NCBI GenBank assembly: GCA_037179515.1
Contig: JAXCGZ010005699.1
Span: 35,001 to 99,000 of the forward strand
Origin: Halocaridina rubra
Taxonomy: Eukaryota; Arthropoda; Malacostraca; Decapoda; Atyidae
Direction: 5' to 3'
Length of the DNA stretch: 64,000 nt
Shown here: one piece after another, positions 1-17,437 of the stretch
How positions within the stretch are numbered: position 1 is the stretch's first letter
How the letters are laid out: every line of letters begins with the position of its first letter
The notes under the pieces: generated by a model
The model's input: the letters and a program-made list of their open reading frames with translations, nothing else
The model's database searches: none
What the model was told of the DNA's origin: nothing
Program-made: the position numbers and the translations under genes

Positions 1-3000
1 AACTAAGACTGAATGCCTCAAATCTAGTACCAAAATCAGTGGCTTCGGTCTTGGGTGTGCCAGCTGCCGAGTCAAGTATTTGAACCACTTGACTATTGTG
101 GTCCCCCCGAGTATGAGGTCATAGTGTGGCATAGTTCTATTTCATTGATTATACTGTATTTAGTTTAGTGCAACATGGCATTGGGCTCCACTACAAGATA
201 TGGTCCTTACTGATTACAAAACAAGTACTTTGAGAAATGGATATGGTAAATGTTTATTAATTAAGGAAAAGGTAGATATAATGAAATTATTATTGTGAGT
301 TCAAGTATATTGCACAATAATGCCATAAATGCACTGTACATTGCAAACTGCACTCTGTATAGTATTTTTTATTTATGAACAGTTTCTGATGAAATTTGTT
401 TACAGATTTGATATATTTCCACAGTGTGCATTACCCAAAGACGCACTGTAGTAGGCTTTCTTAGACATTAATACAAATTCTTGACTAAATTGTGTAAAAC
501 AAGATGAAATATATTTTGCATTACTTAAGTTCAGACTGGTGTATATTGTATATATAAAAATAGATTTAATTTCTTTGAATTAATCTTTATATTCTTTTTG
601 GAACTTGTATTATGCCTCAGAAAGAGGTGCTTATGTGAATTGCATAATCACTGAAGTTGGAATTCTGATTTTATCGCATTTTCTATCGGACTGGCTTACT
701 TTGTGAGTTGCAAGGAATTTTCGTGTGACTTTATGTGAGTGTATGTATTTATAAATGGACTTTAATTCGTGATTCAGCTGTCTAATTTTGCTGTTGATAT
801 TATGTATGTAAACTCTCCTGTTCGTTCATATTAGTTATTATATTAACTACTCAGTTCATAAGCCAAGTGCTGATAACTTTTAACAAAAGAAAAAAAAAAA
901 TGTGAAGAGCATGAATATGCCAGGAATTGTACATTGATATAGATATTGTATCATGTCTGTGTAATTTATTATTTTACTTTATATAAAGCAACATAAAGGT
1001 CCAGGAACGGTGCCTCCCAACGTGGTAAGTGCATGTAGAATGGTAATGAGAACTTTTCCTGTTGATTTTAATATGATAATCAAGAATTGTAGTTATGAGA
1101 GCACACTCTGAAGTCTTTACACTTCCTAGAGCAATAGCTTGGCAATTCTGCAGTGGTTTTTATTACCTTTGTTGGCTATTTATAGCAGTCTGTTGGTTAT
1201 TAATAGCAGCGGTACATGCTGCTATTCATAGAGTTCTGCACTACTGTATGTAACCAGTAATGCAGAGACTGTATCCTTCATTTTCTTGATTCTAGCATAG
1301 TTTATAACATGATAGTATTCAGGTAGTGTGAAACTTTCTCAATGTAGAAATTAACTAAATACCATTTGGATATATACATTTCTGTTAGTCAATACCACTG
1401 TTTAATTGTTCTGTCACATATACAATCATTGCTTTGTGTAGCAATCTATTGTCAGTGTTAGGAGATCGTTTTTAACTGTTTGTTAGTCATCATAGTTTTT
1501 TTGGAAATTTCTGTAGGGTAGTGTCGCACATAAAAAGTAATTCTCATAGTTTGGAAAGTAATAATGTTTTACTCTATTTTACTGTGATATAATGAAAGTT
1601 GGGATATCATATCAGTCATTGTTGAAATGTCTTATTTTTTTTTTGTTTTCAGAAAAAAGATATTTCCATAATACGTCGCATTTATGTATGTTCTTCCCAG
1701 TAATCCGTAAGATTCTGTACTTCATTGCACAATTAGGCGTTTTTAATTATTGTTTACTTTTCTTTTCTGCAAATACAAAGCAAGGCATAGTGATATGAAA
1801 TAATTTTACTCACAGTTTTGAGAAGGCTTTCATATTTTTATTTTTTTTATTCCTTAAATACGAATTCAAAAGCATATTTATATCCAACAGGTTTATTTTT
1901 CAATTCTTTGTATTTATGCATAATCATTAAAGTAATGAATTGCTTCCAGAAAGAATTGATTTGCAATGGATACTGATTTTCTTTAGGCATTCCTATTCAT
2001 GTGGAGGAAACTATACATGACATATGAACAGAATAGGTTGCCATACTTGAATTGTCCCTAACATCGTGTGACTAGAAAAGATTGTCCTATTTGAACCAAC
2101 TTAAAACCATTAGATCTCGATACTTGACTGAAAAGACAAATTATGTAGATGTGTAACATAGTCACTATATAATTCCTAAGTGAATAAGATAGAATACATT
2201 TTATTTTCCCCATATACATTGGCATTTCCCACCATGATGCCGTGGACACAACCAAGGTTAGAAAATAAAAGGCACAATAACAAAAATGCTCTCAGTCTTC
2301 TCTAATTATAAATATTCGCTCTTTGTCACACTTTTAGATGTGTATTTAGTGCATAAGACCAAGTCAGTACTATCGCTAAACACCGTACCTAAATCAAGCA
2401 TCTGCTATTATGCCTATACTGAGGCCCTTTCATAAGGGTCAGATTAATTTTGTATTTGCATAATAGAGATTTACCACACCCAATATCTACTTAACAATTG
2501 TTTCGGCTATTTGATGCACTTCTGTTTTTATAAACTGTTAGTATGTCAGAGCTGTGGAAGATTGCAATACATACAGGAGTACTTTATATCTTGCCCTTAT
2601 TTACACATTGCAGCCCTTTTTTGTTGTTGAAATTTAAATTGCAGTATCCTTACATTTAAATAATCATAAGTTTTCAGATTTTCATTCTAGTTTGAAATAT
2701 GAAAAAAAATTTATTGGGAGTATTCATCGTACACAGTATGCCCTCTGAGCACAGTTCATGAGTACTTCTAATACTCACACACTACATTTAGAAACAAATT
2801 TCCGACTTTCTCCAGCTAGAAATACTAAAATTCACTTTGTGCTTTGTAAGTATACAGTATTTGTATTTCATTTGTAACAGCATCAGCAGTGAATTTACCT
2901 GATATGTAAATTTGATGACATCTTGAAGCCCTGAATAACTTATTATTTTTCGTGGTCCTCTTGTGTTAATTATATTTAATCACAGTATTACATTGAATGT

Positions 3001-5860
3001 GTGTATTGGAAATGCTAATATAGTAGCCATATTTGAAGGAATAAATGGTGTGCTATCACCCTGATAAATTAATGTATTCTGTATGTCGGGTTTTGTGTAA
3101 GCTACTACTGTTTAATTGTGATTATATATATGAGTTGATCTGACATTTTAATGTGTTATGAGAAAAACTACATTTTACAAGTTTTAGAATTTTAAGAGAT
3201 TAAACGAGCAAATGGAGACAGTCACTGACATCAGTAACTGTATAAAATAGACTATCAAGGGTTTGCATTAATTTCTATTCTTGCTAGAGTGGTTCCCACT
3301 TCATTAGTGTGATTAACACCCACCGTATTCATGGAGAAACTGCTTGCAAAATGGTACATGTGGAATGATGTTCAAAAAGTAAATTTTTCTCAAGCTTTGA
3401 TTTAGCACTACGATGAAAGTTTTCGATTCATCTCCTTGTTGATAAGTATATTAGCTCTGTAAAATGTTGTCAGAGGAAAGATTACCAAGAGATAAGCCAT
3501 GAATTATCATGCATATAAAATGAAATTAATATAAAAACAATAAAACATGAATTTATGAATTTTCATGTTTACTGTAAAAACTTCTTGCTCTCTTCTTTGT
3601 CCCACTTATTTTACTCACTCATTTCCTCTCTCTCTTTATTTACACTTTTTGCAACCCCTTTTTTATACGAGATCTTAAAAGTTATTGTTCAGTGTGTATT
3701 TATTATATGTGAATTTGGCTATTCACCTCTTGCTATTGCATAAATGCAAAGGTTATTTATTATTATAGTTTGTAAGTGTTTGTATACTTTTTATATGATT
3801 TTGTACATAATGTATGATATCATCGAGTTAAAAACACTGATAATTTTAGAGAAATTTCCTTTGATTTTTTTTCTCTAATATTTTTTAACAAGCTTTTATG
3901 TGAGAAAATGAATTCGAAATGAATCTCTTTATTTACCTTTCCTTCGTATTATCAGATTTTGGTAGGTTATTCCAAGCTTTTTTTTTTCTCCCATATTTAT
4001 TCATTAGGTAGTCAGCCACAATTGACTCAATTTATGCTGTTTGTGAACTAGTTAATGTATTTGTAGTAAAGGAATTTCTTGTAGCGATTTTGTAATATGC
4101 CAATAAATATTTGAATATTAGGAACTTGAATATGCAGTTATTTTTTTTTCTCTTTTATGGAATACATTTCACCCCAGCAAAAAATGCCATACTTTCAGAT
4201 TTTGGGAGAAAAATTGATAAAACTATACTTTTCAGATAATTATTTGATTATATTAATATCAGAGTCATTTCCTCTATTGTAAATGTCCAATTATGGGGAG
4301 CACCTAAGCTTATTGAAAAAAAAAAATTGAGAATATTTATTAAATATCCGTGGGACGTATTGTTGTTTTCTGTCATAATTTCTAAAGCCTTTTGTAATAT
4401 TGATTTCTGTATAAGTAATATGGCTTTGGAGCCATTGAGTCTATGAATTTTGTTTCAGATATGGTTTAAACTCTACTGATTAGAATTTCTTTTCCTAGCG
4501 TTTTTTAGTATGGTTTTCTGAATATATAAAATGTATCATTTAATTGAACAATAACTACATCCATAGTTCTCTGTAGATATAAATGTTTTGCGATTAAAAT
4601 CATATTGGGTAAATTGCATCCCAAGCTTTTGAGCTATCCAAAATTCTTGAACAAGACACCTGTGTCATGTTACGTAAATCAATTTGGCTGAGATCTCGTA
4701 GATGAGATTATAATACAGCTCAAAAGTTTGTAACGTCATTTAAAATGTAATATTCTTATACATTTACAGATGAATGTGGTTTCCTTTACGAATTCTTTAT
4801 ATCTGTGCATCCGTTTAAGTTTCTGGTTACTTTTTTTTTTTTTTTTTAAATAGTGTGCTGATAGTATAGTTTGGAAGATACTTTGTATTTTTTTTTTTTA
4901 AGGGTGACTACTTATATCCAGTGACTGAAGCGCACTTATGATTGCATTTTTCTGTTGCACGTAGTTTTGTTTCCATTGTGAGGTATGTTTCCCTTATCTC
5001 TTAATTATATGATCTGTAATTTTATTTTTTTTTATTTATTTTATTTTTTTTAAAGTACTAAGGAGGTGCCTGTTTCTGGAACCATTATTACCATGATGTG
5101 ACAAGCGACATTGAGTCTTCAGTGTACTGTATATACCCTTAGACTCAAACTCCCATGCCATCTCATCTCATCTGTACGTAGCCTTGTACATGTGTTATAG
5201 AATGGAGGAAACAGTAGGTCTGGACTGATATTTGACTACTACACATATTGTATAACAATAATTTATTCTAAATTTTTAACATTATATTCTCATATGTACT
5301 GCCAGAGTAATTAACAGGATAGCATTTTTTAGTAGGACAGTCTCTAAGTTATTTAAGGAATTTTTTGTTTAATTACCCCAGAATCCTGATAATCTGGTTC
5401 AGGACTACTGTTTGTATCATAGAAACCGTAAGTAATATAAGAAGAAAACAGACTTTGTGTATTTTACAGAGTGCGTTTTTATTGACCTTTTAATCTACAG
5501 TATATTGAGTTAAAGTAGGATCGTTATTGATAGCGGACTCATCACTCAGAATATGAAACCTACAATAGCTATGGAAACAATAAGTATATTTTACCAGTGC
5601 AGTATTTAATTAAAATATATTGTAGGAAGATGGTGCACCTCATTACATTTTCAGCCAACACCTGACCTCCATTACAGAAAAATGTTGGAGGAAAATAAAA
5701 TACCATGTAAGACCATATTTAATGGCTGCAAATTCTGAAAGCTCTGCATTAATGCATTAGGGTCTTCCATGAATGTGTAGGCACCAAACTTGAAGACTCA
5801 GCCTCCATAAGTCGACTTAGAATATAAGAACAGTGGTATGAACAAAAATGCTTGGCCTCT
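1..5860. other. AT-rich gene-free stretch, possible long 3' UTR or intergenic DNA
   Basis: No supported gene, RNA gene or transposon was found in this stretch. The first ~130 bases are less AT-rich than the rest and have two short open frames running in from the left edge, one ending at TGA 81-83 and one at TAG 122-124, so a terminal coding exon may end here. After that the DNA is uniformly AT-rich with many T runs. AATAAA sites lie at 3539-3544 and 4102-4107, and Pumilio-type TGTANATA motifs occur near 550, 3803 and 5126. That would fit a multi-kilobase 3' UTR, but AT-rich intergenic DNA would show the same signals by chance. Confidence 0.3.
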
Positions 5861-5925
5861 TAAAAAAATTTGAAGACCTCACAAGAGTTAGAGTAAAATA
5901 CTTTTGATGAACTTATGGCAGAGGC

Positions 5926-6145
5926 AGACATACATACATATATGTGTGCTGTATATACATATATACAATTCTTGTGCATATATACGTATCTACATAGTGT
6001 ACGTGTATATATACGTACATACAGTGTATGTGTATTTATACGCAAAGACTGTGTATGTGTAAGTACAGATGCTCCTCTACATATGAATATCCAATAAACG
6101 AATGATGTATATGAAGTTTGTGTATGTGAGAGAGAGAGAGATGAA
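5926..6145. repeat. Degenerate TA/TG/CA microsatellite with a short (GA)n run
   Basis: Alternating TACATA, TATGTG and TATA motifs run from about 5926 to 6070, followed by a GA run near 6128-6142. Short open frames on both strands are by-products of the simple sequence. Confidence 0.7.
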
Positions 6146-6335
6146 AAGTTATTTATGCTACCGTCTCGCAATAACAAGTGACACTAATAATAATACGTAT
6201 GGTAAAAGAAAGAAAACTCCGGTGACTTCTTACCAATGCTTTCAAATATGTTTGTGTGTAATTTATACATACTGCATACACGGCTAGGAGAGGAAAGGGG
6301 CTTGGGTTATACCAGATCTTGAGGACAAATTTCTC

Positions 6336-11158
<4,823 letters not shown>

Positions 11159-11160
<2 letters not shown>

Positions 11161-13498
11161 CAGTGGTGAGGACTCATTTGGGGCAAGATTCCTAGATTGC
11201 GTACAAGGGAATTTCCTACACCAACATGTAATGGAACCAACAAGGGCCAGGGGTGGGGATGAGCCATCACTACTTGATCTAGTGTTCACAGATAATGTGT
11301 TGGATATTGAAAATATTGAGTATGAACCACCAATTGGAAAGAGTGACCACTGTGTGTTGTTGATGGAGTATATCATTGAAGATATTCTTCCTGAGAGTAG
11401 AGGCACTGAGGACATGAGGAGGAACTATCGGAAAGGAGATTACATCAAAATGAATGAGCTTTTTGCAGTTACTGACTGGAGAACCTTATTTTACAACAAA
11501 TCTGTACAAGAGATGTATGACATCTTTTGTGAGAAATATGGGAAGATAGTAGATTGCTGCATACCTGTCACCAAAGTAGGTGTAATTCATGCCAGAGAGA
11601 AATGGTTCGATAATGGGTGTAAAAGAGCTAAGGAGTGGAGAGACAAATGCTGGAAAAGGTATAGGAGGAGAAAAAACATAAATGCCTGGCAAACCTACAA
11701 AAGAGCAAGAAATGACTACCTAAGTAAAAGGAGAGAGGCAGAGAGAGACTATGAGAGGGACATCACCAGGAAGGCTAAAGAAAATCCCAAGCTTTTCCAC
11801 AGCTTTATCAGAGGAAAACTGAAGGTAAAAGAACAGGTTTTAAGGCTAAAGAGAGCGGATGGAAGCATCACTGAGACGGATGAAGAGATCTGCAAAGAGT
11901 TGAACAAGGAGTTTCAGTCAGTATTTACTGTAGAAAATACCCCACCCCCTCAGATTGCAGTGATAGAAGCTCAAGGGCCGGTATTAGAGAACATCAACCT
12001 TACAGCCACAGAGGTATGCAAAGCGCTGATGGATTTAAATGTTCATAAAGCTACAGGTCCTGATGACATATCCCCTCATGTGCTTAAAAAATGCGCAAAC
12101 ACAATATCAGTGGCACTAAGTATCATATTTAAGGAGTCACTGGAGTCGGGGGAGATTCCAAGATGCTGGAAACAAGCAAATGTGATACCTATCTTCAAAA
12201 AGGGAAGGAGGGATACGGCTCTGATCTATAGACCAGTTTCCTTGACCAGCATAGTTTGCAAAGTTATGGAGAAACTATTAAGGAAACATATCTCTCTTCA
12301 CTTGGAATCCTTCAACTTTTTGTCAGTGAGGCAACATGGCTTCAGAGAAGGTAGATCAACAGTAACAAACTTATTAGAATTTTATGATGAGGTAAGCCAA
12401 ATCTTACAGGAAAGAGAGGGTTGGGCAGATTGCATATTCCTAGACTTCCAGAAAGCATTTGACACTGTTCCACATGGGAGACTTATAAGGAAGCTGCAAT
12501 CAATGGCTAGAATAGGTGGAAATGTTTTGGAATGGATAAAAACTTACTTAGAAGGAAGGGAACAGAGGGTTAGAGTAAGACACTCAGTGTCTGAATGGAG
12601 AAGAGTTAGTAGTGGAGTTCCACAGGGTTCAGTTTTAGGGCCACTTTTGTTCCTTGTATATGCAAATGACCTACCAGAGTCTGTAAATTCATTCATGAAT
12701 ATGTTTGCAGATGATGCAAAGATTGTGAAGAAAGTAAAAAACGAGAACAATGGTAGAGAACTTGAGGAAGATCTAAATAATCTGCATGAGTGGTCAGAAA
12801 AGTGGCTAATGAAATTTAATACTTCAAAATGTAAGGGAATGAGAATGGGTACAAGTGCAAGAAGGCCCAAGCTTGACTACTCAGTGGCTGGAGTACAACT
12901 TCAAGAGAAAGAAAATGAGAGAGATCTAGGAGTAAACATACTGGCAGATTTGTCTCCAGAAATACATATAAATGGCATAGTAAGGGCAGCATATGCATTC
13001 TTATCAAATGTAAGGGTAGCCTTCAGGCACATGGATAAGGAAATGTTCAGAAATATTTATGTAACCTATGTGAGGCCAAAACTCGAACATGCAGCCCCCT
13101 TTTGGAATCCGCACTTGAAAAAGCACATAGCTAAGCTTGAAAAAGTTCAAAGACATGCCACGAAACTGGTGCCAGAAATACGCAATCTCAGTTATGATGA
13201 GAGGCTGAGGGACTTAGACTTACCATCACTCGAAGCTAGAAGAGTGAAGGGGGATATGGTGACAGTCTTTAAATTCCTTCATGGTTATGATAGAGTGGAT
13301 AGGGATCGATATTTTGATATAGGTGGCTCTAGAACTAGAGGTCATAGTTTGAAGCTTCGTAAGAAAACTTCTTCGCAGGATGTAAGGAAATACTTTTTCA
13401 GTGTAAGAGTAGTTGATAATTGGAATTGGCTAAGCGAGGAGGTAGTTAATGCTATCTCAATCCATAGTTTTAAGGACAGGTATGATAAGTATCACTAA
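11159..13498 (+). CDS. LINE ORF2, 5'-truncated: endonuclease C-terminus plus intact reverse transcriptase
   Basis: Longest undamaged LINE frame in the window, open from the chain junction at 11159 to TAA 13496-13498; the first ATG is at 11231 (755 codons from there). The copy is 5'-truncated, so neither position is a true start. Numbering from 11231: the endonuclease C-terminus carries the catalytic SDH triad member at 38-40; a basic linker follows ([11 protein letters not shown]); the RT shows FKKGRRDTALIYRPVSL, then GFREGRSTV, then FLDFQKAFDTVPHG, then SSGVPQGSVLGPLLF, and the catalytic FADD at 492-495; a C-terminal region after RT ends at 755. The role is target-primed reverse transcription of LINE RNA. 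It belongs to the CR1/L2-like group by motif style. Lacking its own promoter, ORF1 and complete endonuclease, it is probably not autonomous. Confidence 0.85.
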
Positions 13499-13590
13499 GT
13501 CTAAAATGGAACCGATCAGGAGACGGGAAGATACGAGCTTTGGGCTCTTTCCCGTAAACACAATTAGGTAATCACAATTAGGTAATCACA
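13499..13590 (+). other. LINE 3' UTR and double 14-bp tail
   Basis: Short 3' UTR shared by the copies (TGGAACCGAT, GGAGACGGGAAGATACGAGC, TTTCCCGTAAACAC), ending in two perfect tandem units ATTAGGTAATCACA at 13563-13576 and 13577-13590. There is no poly(A) tail. Short tandem repeats instead of poly(A) are typical of CR1-type LINEs, where they serve reverse-transcription priming. Confidence 0.85.
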
Positions 13591-14343
13591 TTAGATGTTA
13601 ATTCACTGCTCTCTTCTGAGAGAGACGAGATTGCTGCTTGGAATGTCCAGATTAAGGAAAACATTGAACAGTTCAGAAAAGAGTTCCAGGAGCTGAATAT
13701 GGAAAATGATGCCATGAAAACTTCCTTTGCTGATGCACTAAAGGGGAATGTGGCAGTAAAAGAGGCTGTAAAGGTGGTGGCACTGGAAAACATACAAACA
13801 GTTGACTATAAAGAGACAGTAATCGAAAAAATGAAAGACATTGTGATGGAAAGGGCAAACCCACTCATCAGACAGGCACTTGATAAGGAGAAGACAGTGG
13901 TAGTCTCAGGCATAAGCGAAACCCAGGAGCCAACATGGCAGGGGAGACTTGAAGAAAATAAAGCTAGGGTTGTAGACCTGATAAGAAAGCGTGGAGTAGT
14001 ATGTGGTCCTGAGGATATTGTAAACATACACCAACTAGGTAAATATTCGAGGGAAGGAAAGCCGAGACCAACAAAAATAACCTTTGAGAGAGGGGAAACA
14101 TGTAGGGAAATATTGTTGAGAAAAAAAAGTCTAATAGACCTTCAAGAATTCAAAGAAGTGTTCATTAGACGATACAGAACACAGGAAGAGATGGGAAAGA
14201 TCAAAAACTTGTTGCAAGAGGCAAGAAGGTTGAATGATGAAAGAAATGAAGAAGAGAAGAAAAATTTTCATTACAGAGTTCTTCCAGACAAAGGGGAGAT
14301 AAAGAAGATAATGACAGAAGATCAGGGGATGGGGCCTCATTAA
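13591..14343 (+). CDS. LINE ORF1 protein, N-terminally truncated (coiled coil plus RNA-binding-like domain)
   Basis: The frame is open from the junction with the previous copy's tail (13591) to TAA 14341-14343, about 250 codons; an internal ATG lies at 13699. The N-terminal part is rich in E, K, Q and L with heptad-like spacing (coiled coil). It is followed by TVVVSGISETQEPTWQGRLE, a GKYSREGKPRP basic loop and an Arg/Glu-rich helix (RRYRTQEEMGKIKNLL). This order resembles L1-type ORF1 RNA-binding proteins that coat the LINE RNA; that assignment is inference. It is the best-preserved ORF1 here, the other copy (59266-60340) being broken. Downstream the endonuclease N-terminus is deleted, so it is not followed by a working ORF2. 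Confidence 0.75.
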   Translation, partial: LDVNSLLSSERDEIAAWNVQIKENIEQFRKEFQELNMENDAMKTSFADALKGNVAVKEAVKVVALENIQTVDYKETVIEKMKDIVMERANPLIRQALDKEKTVVVSGISETQEPTWQGRLEENKARVVDLIRKRGVVCGPEDIVNIHQLGKYSREGKPRPTKITFERGETCREILLRKKSLIDLQEFKEVFIRRYRTQEEMGKIKNLLQEARRLNDERNEEEKKNFHYRVLPDKGEIKKIMTEDQGMGPH

Positions 14344-16917
14344 GATTGTTGTATACAACCCACCAAGGAACCAAAATAGGCTTGAAGTTTATGAGGAAAG
14401 TCATATAGGTACTATTGAAGTCATAAACTCAGTTGTTAACATGGCACGGGAAAAAAAAATGTAGGATTTTGATTATGGGAGACTTTAATCATAAAGAGAG
14501 AGATTGGATAAATCTTGACCCACACAGTGGTGAGGACTCATTCGCGGCAAGATTCCTAGATTGCGTACAAGGGAATTTCCTACACCAACATGTAATGGAA
14601 CCAACAAGGGCCAGGGGTGGGGATGAGCCATCACTACTTGATCTAGTGTTCACAGATAATGTGTTGGATATTGAAAAAATTGAGAATGAACCACCAATTG
14701 GAAAGAGTGACCACTGTGTGTTGTTGATGGAGTATATCATTGAAGAGTAGAGGCACTGAGGACATGAGGAGGAATTATCCGAAAGGAGATTACATCAAAA
14801 TGAATGAGCTTTTTGCAGTTATTGACTGAAGAACCTTATTTTACAACAAATCTGTACAAGAAATGTATGACATCTTTTGTGAGAAATATTGGAAGATAGT
14901 AGATTGCTGCATACCTGTCACCAAAGTAGGTGTAATTCATGCCTGAGAGAAAAGGTTCGATAATGGGTGTAAAAGAGCTAAGGAGTGGAGAGACAAATGC
15001 TGGAAAAGGTATAGGAGGAGAAAAAACATAAATGCCTGGCAAACCTACAAAAGAGCAAGAAATGACTACCTAAGGAAAAGGAGAGAGGCAGAGAGAGAGA
15101 GACTATGAGAGGGACATCACCAGGAAGGCTAAAGAAAATCCCAAGCTTTTCCACAGCTTTATCAGAGGAAAACTGAAGGTAAAAGAACAGGTTTTAAGGC
15201 TAAAGAGAGCGGATGGAAGCATCACTGAGACGGATGAAGAGATCTGCAAAAAATTGAACAAGGAGTTTCAATCAGTATTTACAGTAGAAAATACCCCACC
15301 CCCTCAGATTGCAGTGATAGAAGCTCAAGGGCCGGTATTAGAGAACATCAACCTTACAGCCACAGAGGTATGCAAAGCGCTGATGGATTTAGATGTTCAT
15401 AAAGCTAAAGGTCCTGATGACATATCCTCTCATGTGCTTAAAAAATGCGCAAACACAATATCATTGGCACTAAGTATCATATTTAAGGAGTCACTGGAGT
15501 CGGGGGAGATTCCAAGATGCTGGAAACAAGCAAATATGATACCTATCTTCAAAAAGGGAAGGAGGGATACGGCTCTGAACTATAGACCAGTTTCCTTGAC
15601 CAGCATAGCTTGCAAAGTTATGGAGAAACTACTAAGGAAACATATCTCTCTTCACTTGGAATCCTTCAACTTTTTGTCAGTGAGGCAACATGGCTTCAGA
15701 GAAGGTAGATCAACAGTAGCAAACTTATTAGAATTTTATGATGAGGTAAGCCAAATCTTACAGGAAAGAGAGGGTTGGGCAGATTGCATATTCCTAGACT
15801 TCCAGAAAGCGTTTGACACTGTTCCACATGGGAGACTTATTAGGAAGCTGCAATCAATGGCTAGAATAGGTGGAAATGTTTTGGAATGGATAAAAACTTA
15901 CTTAGAAGGAAGGGAACAGAGGGTTAGAGTAAGACACTCAGTGTCTGAATGGAGAAGAGTTAGTAGTGGAGTTCCACAGGGTTCAGTTTTAGGGCCACTT
16001 TTGTTCCTTGTATATGTGAATGACCTACCAGAGTCTGTAAATTCATTCATGAATATGTTTGCAGATGATGCAAAGATTGTGAAGAAAGTAAAAAACGAGA
16101 ATAATGGTAGAGAACTTGAGGAGGATCTAAATAATCTGCATGAGCGGTCAGAAAAGTGGCTAATGAAATTTAATACTTCAAAATGTAAGGTAATGAGAAT
16201 GGGTGCAAGGGCAAGAAGGCCTAAGCTTGACTACTTGGTGGCTGGAGTACAACTTCAAGAGACAGAAAATGAGAGAGATCTAGGAGTAAACATACTGGCA
16301 GATTTGTCTCCAGAAATACATATAAATGGCATAGTAAGGGCAGCATAAGCCTTCTTATCAAATGTAAGGGTAGCCTTCAGGCACATGGATAAGGAAATGT
16401 TCAGAAATATTTATGTAACCTATGTGAGGCCAAAACTTGAATATGCAGCCCCCTTTTGGAATCCGCACTTGAAAAAGCACATAGCTAAGCTTGAAAAAGT
16501 TCAAAGATATGCCATGAAACTGGTGCCAGAAATAGGTAATCTCAGTTATGATGTGAGGCTGAAGAAATTAGACTTACCATCACTCGAAACTAGAAGATTG
16601 AGGGGGGATATGGTGACAGTCTTTAAATTCCTTCATGGTTATGATAGAGTGGATAGGGATCGATATTTTGATATGGCTGGCTTTAGAACTAGAGGTCATA
16701 GTTTGAAGCTTCGTAAGAAAACTTCTTTGCCGGATGTAAGGAAATACTTTTTCAGTGCAAGACTAGTTGATAATAGGAATTGGCTAAGTGAGGAGGTGGT
16801 TTATGCTATCTCAATCCATAATTTTAAGGACAGGTATGCTAAGCATCACTAAGTATAAAATGGAACCGATCAGGAGACGGGAAGATAAGAGCTTTGAGCT
16901 CTTTGCCGTAAACTCGA
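14344..16917 (+). pseudogene. LINE ORF2 remnant following ORF1 (chain member 3)
   Basis: Immediately after ORF1 the sequence jumps from the ORF2 start to its middle, deleting the endonuclease N-terminus; the ends share a TTGT/ATAC microhomology. Further damage: an A-run insertion near 14450, a 14-bp deletion near 14746 giving a premature stop, TGA for Trp at about 14827, TGA near 14944 and a small insertion near 15100. The RT part is then open from 15254 to a TAA at 16346-16348 (a tyrosine codon in other copies), including GVPQGSVLGP and FADD, and continues in the same frame to 16852. Its 3' end stops at about 16911 without the 14-bp tail. Confidence 0.9.
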
Positions 16918-17437
16918 ATATGCCAAAACTTGAATATGCAGCCCCCTTTTGGAATCCGTACTTGAAAAAGCACATAGCTAAGCTTGAAAAAGTTCAAAGA
17001 CATGCCACGAAACTGGTGCCAGAAATACGCAATCTCAGTTATGATGAGAGGCTGAGGGAATTAGACTTACCATCACTCGAAGCTAGAAGAGTGAGGGGGG
17101 ATATGGTGACAGTCTTTAAATTCCTTCATGGTTATGATAGAGTGGATAGGGATCGATATTTTGATATGGCTGGCTCTAGAACTAGAGGTCATAGTTTGAA
17201 GCTTCGTAAGAAAACTTCTTCGCAGGATGTAAGGAAATACTTTTTCAGTGTAAGAGTAGTTGATAATTGGAATTGGCTAAGCGAGGAGGTAGTTAATGCT
17301 ATCTCAATCCATAGTTTTAAGGACAGGTATGATAAGTATCACTAAGTCTAAAATGGAACCGATCAGGAGACGGGAAGATACGAGCTTTGGGCTCTTTCCC
17401 GTAAACACAATTAGGTAATCACAATTAGGTAATCACA
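16917..17437 (+). pseudogene. LINE 3'-end fragment (chain member 4)
   Basis: A second copy of the last ~430 bp of the LINE coding region starts at 16917 inside the C-terminal domain (PKLEYAAPFWNP) and runs to TAA near 17343, then 3' UTR and two perfect 14-bp tail units (17410-17437). It is joined to the truncated end of the previous copy in the 3' UTR, and an open frame crosses the junction by chance. Coding sequence within the fragment is undamaged. Confidence 0.85.

Noticed and set aside
5860..6287. Small frames of 60-105 codons near the TA/TG microsatellite
   Set aside because: Composition (runs of Y, I, T, H, S and C) follows the simple repeat; no protein motif.
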